From assembly GCA_038496675.1 (NCBI GenBank), contig CM076660.1, forward strand, positions 17,228,038-17,292,037: 64,000 bases of DNA, written 5' to 3'. Each line of letters starts with the position of its first letter. The stretch's first letter is position 1. Shown in pieces: positions 60,201-64,000 of the stretch. The position numbers and the translations under genes were made by a program. This stretch comes from Rachycentron canadum (lineage: Eukaryota > Chordata > Actinopteri > Carangiformes > Rachycentridae). The notes under the pieces are model-generated. The model ran no database searches, was not told the origin of the DNA, and was given only the letters and a program-made list of their open reading frames with translations.

Positions 60201-63200
60201 TGTCATTCCCAGGGAAATCTTCAACGGCATTTGCATTAGCCGCGTTCTTCTACAGGTATGAGCTCAGAGCCACCAGAAACTCCCTCACTGTGAGATGACT
60301 TTGCGTTGATTTCTCCATTATTTTGTCCACACCGTGTATTTCTCGTGTTTCATTTTTTAGGTTTCGTTTGCAGAAGTATGCCAATGCTAGAGAAGCTGTC
60401 CATGCCATTAGCAGTGAGGCTAGCTGGTATTACGAACTGCCATGTTTTTGTTCATGCATTAAGAACTATTAAGTGAAAGATATCATATTTACAGTACAAT
60501 TCACATGTAATTACACATATACACTAGAGGCAAGAAAATTCACATTGAAATCAGTTCAACACTTTTTTTTCTCCTCCTCTACTCCTTGAACATATGTGTT
60601 AAAAGAAATGTATTTTCTCTCTTGTATAAGCAAAGATCCTAAAGTAAAAGCATAGAACAGAACATCCTCACAGCTTTTGGGATGAATGTGCTGATTTCAT
60701 GTCCAGAAAGCAGGTAATATATGTTCTGAGTGAAATGAGTGGTGAATATATTTACTGCGAGCATGCAAGGGCTGCTAATGTTCCTCCTCTGTATGTGTTT
60801 GGAGTAAGTTAAAGATATGCATCAGCTATTTCAAAAAAGCAGTTAATACCTGAATAGGCATGTTTGTATTCAATACTGGGAATAAACCAACCTCAATGAG
60901 AATTTGATACTTTACGTACTGATGTACTTATGTAACATAAGTGCATTTCATTGAAACCACAGAGTAGATGAGTTAGGTTTCTTTCTAGTTGAACATGTTC
61001 CACTGATTTAGTTGAAATAACACTTACAGTTGCCTTAAATCCCATATTATTATGTTGTTTTTGCACTGGAACCGACCCTCTGGTCTCATAGTCTGACTCA
61101 ACTCTTAGGAAAGATCCATCATATTGCCTTTGAACAGCTTGACAAGCTGTTGTTGTGGAGACTTAGATGAAATGATGAAGAAAAGTGTATTATTTTCTTC
61201 TATACACTTGTATTCGTTATCCACTAATACTCACCATCTTTCTTTATTCTTATTTCCTCTGGACAAGGCTGCCTGAAGCATGAGTGTAAACACATCAGTA
61301 ATCACCACGCCTGACTCAGACACCTCATCTAACATAATGTACCCTCATACCAACCATGGGTAATCTATGATGTGGGAATGCAATCCGATGTTGTTCTTTA
61401 TCTGCAAAAATCATCACAGCAAATCATATCTAGTAATGACTGGGAATGAAGAATTTCACATTATATAAGCTAGATTTGCAGCATACTTGAGTTAAAGGGG
61501 GACTCTCAATTTTACACCTGGAGCAAAGGCATATGTACAAAAATATTATAAACTTAAAAAAAAAAAAGCTTTGTCCACAGGGAGCTACACAAATTCTAAT
61601 AAACTGTCAGGTTAGAAGATGAAAAACCTCTGGGGGTGTGGAGTCAGAAAGAACCTGAAGCCTACTCCTGATCACTGCTTCAGGCAAGCGACTTGAGGCT
61701 ACATTAGCCGCTTCGAGCATAACACACTTGAACCTCTCACAGAACTCTAGGGGGGCAAATGCATTGTGGGTAATGTAGGCACAAGATTTCAACTTGAAAG
61801 AAAAATGGATGGGATCAAGTAAAATAAAAAATAAATAAAGACAATATCTGCTGCATCAGTTTTGATCTTTTTTGTTTTAAGTTGTCCATTGTGAGTCCAA
61901 CTCTGTTACATGAGTGCGAGGATGAATCTGTGGAGTAAAACTGTCACTGGGCATTCTTTGCCAAGCTGTGAAAGGCTGCATGAGGAAACAACTGATGCTA
62001 CTGTTTTCAAGTTCATCACTCCCATTTGGCAACTTTTGAAGAACTCTGAATTTGTGTACTTTTCATTTCACATTTCAGCCTTTTTGCTTCCCGGTCATCT
62101 ACAGTATATGCATTCTCTGTATGACACAGTAAAACCTGCTTCAGAGCTCGGTGATGCTTGAAAAAAATTTAACCCAGAGGCTGTTTTCTCTCAATATTTG
62201 CTGCTGCTGCTGCTTACGCTCATTCTGGCTCTTTTTGACTCATTGTCACATTTCACATGAACAACAACAAATTTAGTTTCTTCACATTTAAGACTGATCA
62301 CTATGTTTTGGTCATGTGTTTGAACTCACAGTTGACTGAGAGACAAACGACAGATTGTTCGGCTGCAGACACAAACACGAAACTCAGCTCAGTTTGACTT
62401 CCTGTTAGTTTCATCTTCTTCCAGCATGTTAGCGAGGACTACTGGATATTTAAAGTTGATTTTTTTTTTTTCATTTGCTTCTACAGAATATGACAAAAAC
62501 GCATAAAACTGAAACAAAAAGAAATACTAAACTTGGGCCACATCACTGTACAAACGTCAATATGACTTATGGAGACAAATTGGTTTCTGATCAGTATTCC
62601 TTTTTGAAGACATCTTATGCATAACACACCCAGAGGGGAGTGGATATTTCTGATGATAAATTGACACTCCTGCTTTGCCATCTTCATCTCATTACTCTGC
62701 AGCCCTTCCACCCTCCTCTCGTCCCCATGTGTTTGTGTACAGCGTGTGCCAATTTTCCCCCTCGTTTTCCTTTTGTATATTTCCCGGGGACGGCACTGCG
62801 CTCGTATTCTAATGAGCCAATCGCTTCTCTGTGAGACGATTCAATAGCTGATTTGGTTGTGTAGGTTTTGTTCAGAGCTGTTGCTCCCAGTAGAGCCTGT
62901 TTGTGCCTGAAGTGAAGATGACACTGAGGAAGCTGATGATCTGCACTTCAGCTGAAGCTAAACAGGCATGGGAGCATTTTTTTTTGATATACATATATAT
63001 TTTCCTTTTTCTCTACAATATCCATTGTCCAGCTGTTTCAGCCATCTCATATTCTGACTTAATATCAATGACTTTTATCTCAATCACTTTAACTTTATTT
63101 GGTGGCTACACAAACCAAACTCACAACTATTAAACACTTGATTATCCATTATCTGATTTCAAAGTAAATGAATAAAATCTAGGTCCGACAGTACTTTTTT

Positions 63201-63968
63201 CCATTTGGAAATGAACCTGAGCACTGGAAATGTAGTTTGTGCATTTAAGAGCAAAAGAAAACAATAACGCATATGGATTACAGACCTTTTGGTCGTCATT
63301 TGAATTCATGGCTATATATCACCCCAAGGGTCACTGTATCCTTCCTGGCCGGGCTGATGTTTCTGATCCTCAGGCTTCAGAGCATTGGTGTGATGGCACT
63401 GATTTGAGTTTGAGTGTGAAATGCTGAATCTTTTCTCCCCCACGTCTTCTGACCATCACTATCCCAGTCAAATAATCTTGGCCTCAGAAACAGTGACTCC
63501 AACACTGAAGAAATGCTTAACAAACAAAGAAATACTGTATACTGAATGACAACTAGTCAAACTGTGGGCGGATATGTTGACTCTTGAATATACATGTTCT
63601 CACATCTTCACTGTGGAATAATTTCAAACGAATCACAAAAGCAATCCCCCCATGTCCTTTTAGCGAAACACAAAGCAGGATATGACGTCAATGAACTCTG
63701 CATCTAAAGAGCATGTGAATCAATCAATAGGAGGAAAGGAACAGTACAAGTATACTTTCATGAGAATACTGAATGATAAAATGTACATAATATGTTTTTT
63801 TTTTTCCAAACAATCAAAATGAGTAATGCATACCTTTGACTCTTTTATCTCATAATGCCCTAGCTCTAGAACATCTTCTGACACTCTCTGAAATCACAGT
63901 ATTTTTCAAGACAAAATCATATCTACAATAATCAGCATTTGTTTTTTTTAACCGTAATGAAAAAAAAG

Positions 63969-63995
63969 ACCCCCCCCCCACCCCCCCACCCCCCT
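63969..63995. repeat. C-rich low-complexity tract at the window end
   Basis: Runs of 10, 7 and 6 C separated by single A residues. Simple low-complexity DNA. Confidence 0.9.
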
Positions 63996-64000
63996 CCACT

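Larger units (their letters stand above)
56476..64000. other. Intergenic DNA, no gene recognised
   Basis: No coding exon supported. Open frames are short and scattered over both strands. A decayed dispersed-repeat fragment near 59,880-59,960 contains TTGGTCAGGGGCAC. Long T runs are at 59,780-59,798 and 62,460-62,471, and the window ends in C-rich DNA. It could include a long 3' untranslated region or introns of a gene to the right. Confidence 0.4.

Overview
The window is vertebrate, almost certainly teleost, nuclear DNA. Four intron-containing genes can be rebuilt exon by exon with GT-AG junctions and continuous reading phase. The surrounding interspersed repeats look like those common in spiny-rayed (percomorph) fish genomes. 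The species cannot be named from the sequence alone.

Layout. 1-11,354 has no gene I can name. It holds a CpG-rich, promoter-like block at about 4.86-5.34 kb, a CA microsatellite and a small frameshifted open frame near 1.3 kb. 11,883-18,140 (minus) is a vamp2-type synaptobrevin gene: five coding segments, 111 aa, a start codon split by a 5-kb first intron, and a 393-base assembly gap just past the stop. 21,695-29,985 (minus) is mpp1 (p55 MAGUK): twelve coding exons, 467 aa, PDZ-SH3-HOOK-guanylate kinase-like. 32,917-39,934 (plus) is tmlhe (trimethyllysine dioxygenase, first step of carnitine synthesis): seven coding exons, 413 aa, iron ligands intact. 42,274-46,320 (minus) is a VSIG1-like two-Ig-domain membrane protein: seven exons, 306 aa. 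From 46.4 kb to the end there are about 17 kb without a recognisable host gene.

vamp2 and mpp1 run in tandem, mpp1 and tmlhe are head to head about 2.9 kb apart, and tmlhe and vsig1 are tail to tail. The genes serve unrelated processes (vesicle fusion, membrane-skeleton scaffolding, carnitine synthesis, epithelial adhesion), so this is conserved neighbourhood rather than a functional cluster. MPP1, TMLHE and VSIG1 are all X-linked in human.

Mobile DNA gives the most unusual material. 54,114-56,348 is a shortened, inactivated DIRS-like tyrosine-recombinase retroelement on the minus strand. It has 34-bp inverted ends (28 of 34 matching), gag-like and recombinase-like remnants with most of the polymerase region missing, and it appears to sit inside an older interspersed repeat. 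A Tc1-like transposase pseudogene in tmlhe intron 2 is itself split by another repeat. Smaller structural features include a perfect 20-bp hairpin in vamp2 intron 1 and a CT microsatellite abutting the last vsig1 splice acceptor. I found no convincing new multi-gene system.
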